Source: Dactylosporangium vinaceum
GTDB taxonomy: Bacteria > Actinomycetota > Actinomycetes > Mycobacteriales > Micromonosporaceae
Reading direction: 5' to 3'
DNA length: 64,000 nucleotides
Assembly: GCF_019904175.1 (NCBI RefSeq)
Contig: NZ_CP061913.1
Span: forward strand, 4,588,001 to 4,652,000
Shown: one piece after another, positions 63,158 to 64,000 of the stretch
Layout of the letters: the number at the start of each line of letters is the position of its first letter
How positions within the stretch are numbered: the stretch's first letter is position 1
The notes under the pieces: generated by a model
Databases searched by the model: none
What the model saw: the letters and a program-made list of their open reading frames with translations, nothing else
Told to the model about the DNA's origin: nothing
Made by a program: the position numbers and the translations under genes

Positions 63158-64000
63158 GTGACAACCCTCCTTGAGGTCGACGACCTCACCGTCGACTTCG
63201 ACCGCGACGGTGAGCGCTCCGCCGCCGTGCGCGGCGTCTCCTTCGCGGTCGGGGCCGGCGAGCGGGTCGGCATCGTCGGCGAGTCCGGCTCCGGCAAGTC
63301 CGTGACCGCCCAGGCCGTCATGCGACTGCTGCCGCAGACCGCGGGCGTCGGCGGGCAGGTCCGCTTCGACGGCCACGACGTGCTGACGTTCGACGCGAAA
63401 CGCCTCGCCCGGTGGCGCGGCGCCGACATCGCCATGGTCTTCCAGGACCCGATGTCCAGCCTCAACCCGCTGCTGCGGATCGGCACCCAGCTCGCCGAGG
63501 GCCTGCGCCACCACCGCGGGCTCGGCAAGGCGGCGGCCCGGGAGGAGTCGGCCCGGCTGCTGCGCACCGTCGGCATCGGCGATGCCGAGCGGCGCCTGAA
63601 GGAGTACCCCCACGCGTTCTCCGGGGGTATGCGCCAGCGGGTCTGCATCGCCATCGCGGCCGCCTGCACACCACGGCTGATCGTGGCCGACGAGCCGACC
63701 ACCGCGCTCGACGTCACCGTGCAGGCCCAGGTGCTCGACCTGCTCGACGAGCTCACCGACTCGCACGGCACGGCCACCATCCTGATCAGCCACGACCTCG
63801 GCGTCGTGTCGAGCTTCTGCGACCGGATCCTCATCATGTACGCCGGCCGCGTCGTCGAGTCGGGCCCGACGGACGAGATCGTGGCGCGCCCGACCCACCC
63901 CTACACGCGGGCGCTGCTCGACTCCATCCCGCGGCTGCGCGGCGACCTGCCCCGGCGGCTGCCCACGATCCCGGGCGCACCGCCGTTCGGCGGCGTCCCG
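63158..64000 (+). CDS. Oligopeptide-type ABC importer ATP-binding protein (3' end outside window)
   Basis: 281 residues visible. Walker A GESGSGKSVTAQAV, signature FSGGMRQRVCIA, Walker B LIVADEPTTALDVT and H-loop LISHDLG are complete, and the family C-terminal HPYTRALLDSIPRL has begun. It is a Dpp/Opp-type ATPase; permease genes should follow beyond the right edge, since none precede it. GTG 63158 is used (GAGGA seven bases before); the upstream ATG at 63156 is out of frame. Confidence 0.93.
   Translation, partial: MTTLLEVDDLTVDFDRDGERSAAVRGVSFAVGAGERVGIVGESGSGKSVTAQAVMRLLPQTAGVGGQVRFDGHDVLTFDAKRLARWRGADIAMVFQDPMSSLNPLLRIGTQLAEGLRHHRGLGKAAAREESARLLRTVGIGDAERRLKEYPHAFSGGMRQRVCIAIAAACTPRLIVADEPTTALDVTVQAQVLDLLDELTDSHGTATILISHDLGVVSSFCDRILIMYAGRVVESGPTDEIVARPTHPYTRALLDSIPRLRGDLPRRLPTIPGAPPFGGVP

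Noticed and set aside
61358-63898. 846-residue minus-strand open frame opposite the ABC importer genes
   Set aside because: Antisense shadow spanning two clearly real plus-strand genes and their intergenic gap.

Overview
The window looks like chromosome of a high-GC actinomycete, probably of the Micromonosporaceae or a close relative. That is inferred from the very high GC content, strong third-position GC bias, many GTG starts, ATGA/GTGA gene overlaps, a SARP-NB-ARC-TPR regulator, several ECF/TetR/GntR-type regulators and an AT-poor intergenic style. No rRNA, tRNA, CRISPR array, intact transposase or phage module was seen. Both ends cut genes: the left one is an unidentified ORF, the right one an oligopeptide-type ABC ATPase.

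Left part (1-14.3 kb): an unidentified C-terminal fragment, a GNAT acetyltransferase and a PIG-L deacetylase form a coupled operon. A SARP regulator then diverges from a tightly packed seven-gene operon: arginine/asparagine-hydroxylase-type Fe(II)/2OG oxygenase, FMN 2-hydroxyacid oxidase, aminotransferase, GT-A glycosyltransferase, amidinotransferase, alpha/beta hydrolase and NDP-sugar dehydrogenase. A LysE-type exporter follows after a strong hairpin. I read this as a small biosynthetic gene cluster without NRPS or PKS for a guanidino, glycosylated amino-acid product. I cannot match it to a known pathway.

Middle-left (14.3-27 kb): a chemoreceptor carrying a C-terminal PilZ domain; a TetR-controlled oxidoreductase/SnoaL operon with two matching operators; small redox or membrane genes; and an undescribed-looking module at 20.4-22.8 kb. 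That module has two paralogous 103-aa membrane proteins flanking a Gln-rich protein, then an 84-bp tandem repeat, then a classical AAA+ ATPase. It is followed by a Crp/Fnr regulator whose gene overlaps the ATPase tail to tail, a YbdK-like ligase, an exported beta-propeller-like protein and a tandem universal stress protein.

Middle (27-37.7 kb): a gene-poor, decayed stretch holds a Gly-rich secreted protein with an apparent frame change, a broken acyltransferase-3 gene and a serine-recombinase remnant. It is followed by a PucR-like regulator with an ABC exporter, a phosphoketolase/Acg nitroreductase operon, and a microbial PARG. The stress protein and the phosphoketolase share an upstream CGGGACGGGYCC motif.

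Right part (37.7-64 kb): a large secreted GH87-like alpha-1,3-glucanase with lectin-like accessory domains; a free-standing condensation-domain protein coupled to a PhyH dioxygenase; several regulator/enzyme pairs with visible palindromic operators; an acyltransferase pseudogene with a single amber codon; an ECF sigma factor with a SnoaL tail; a diguanylate cyclase; a P450-ferredoxin pair; and an inducible-looking catabolic operon (2-hydroxyacid dehydrogenase, DHDPS-family lyase, SDR, aminotransferase, peptide/opine-type ABC importer) running off the right edge.
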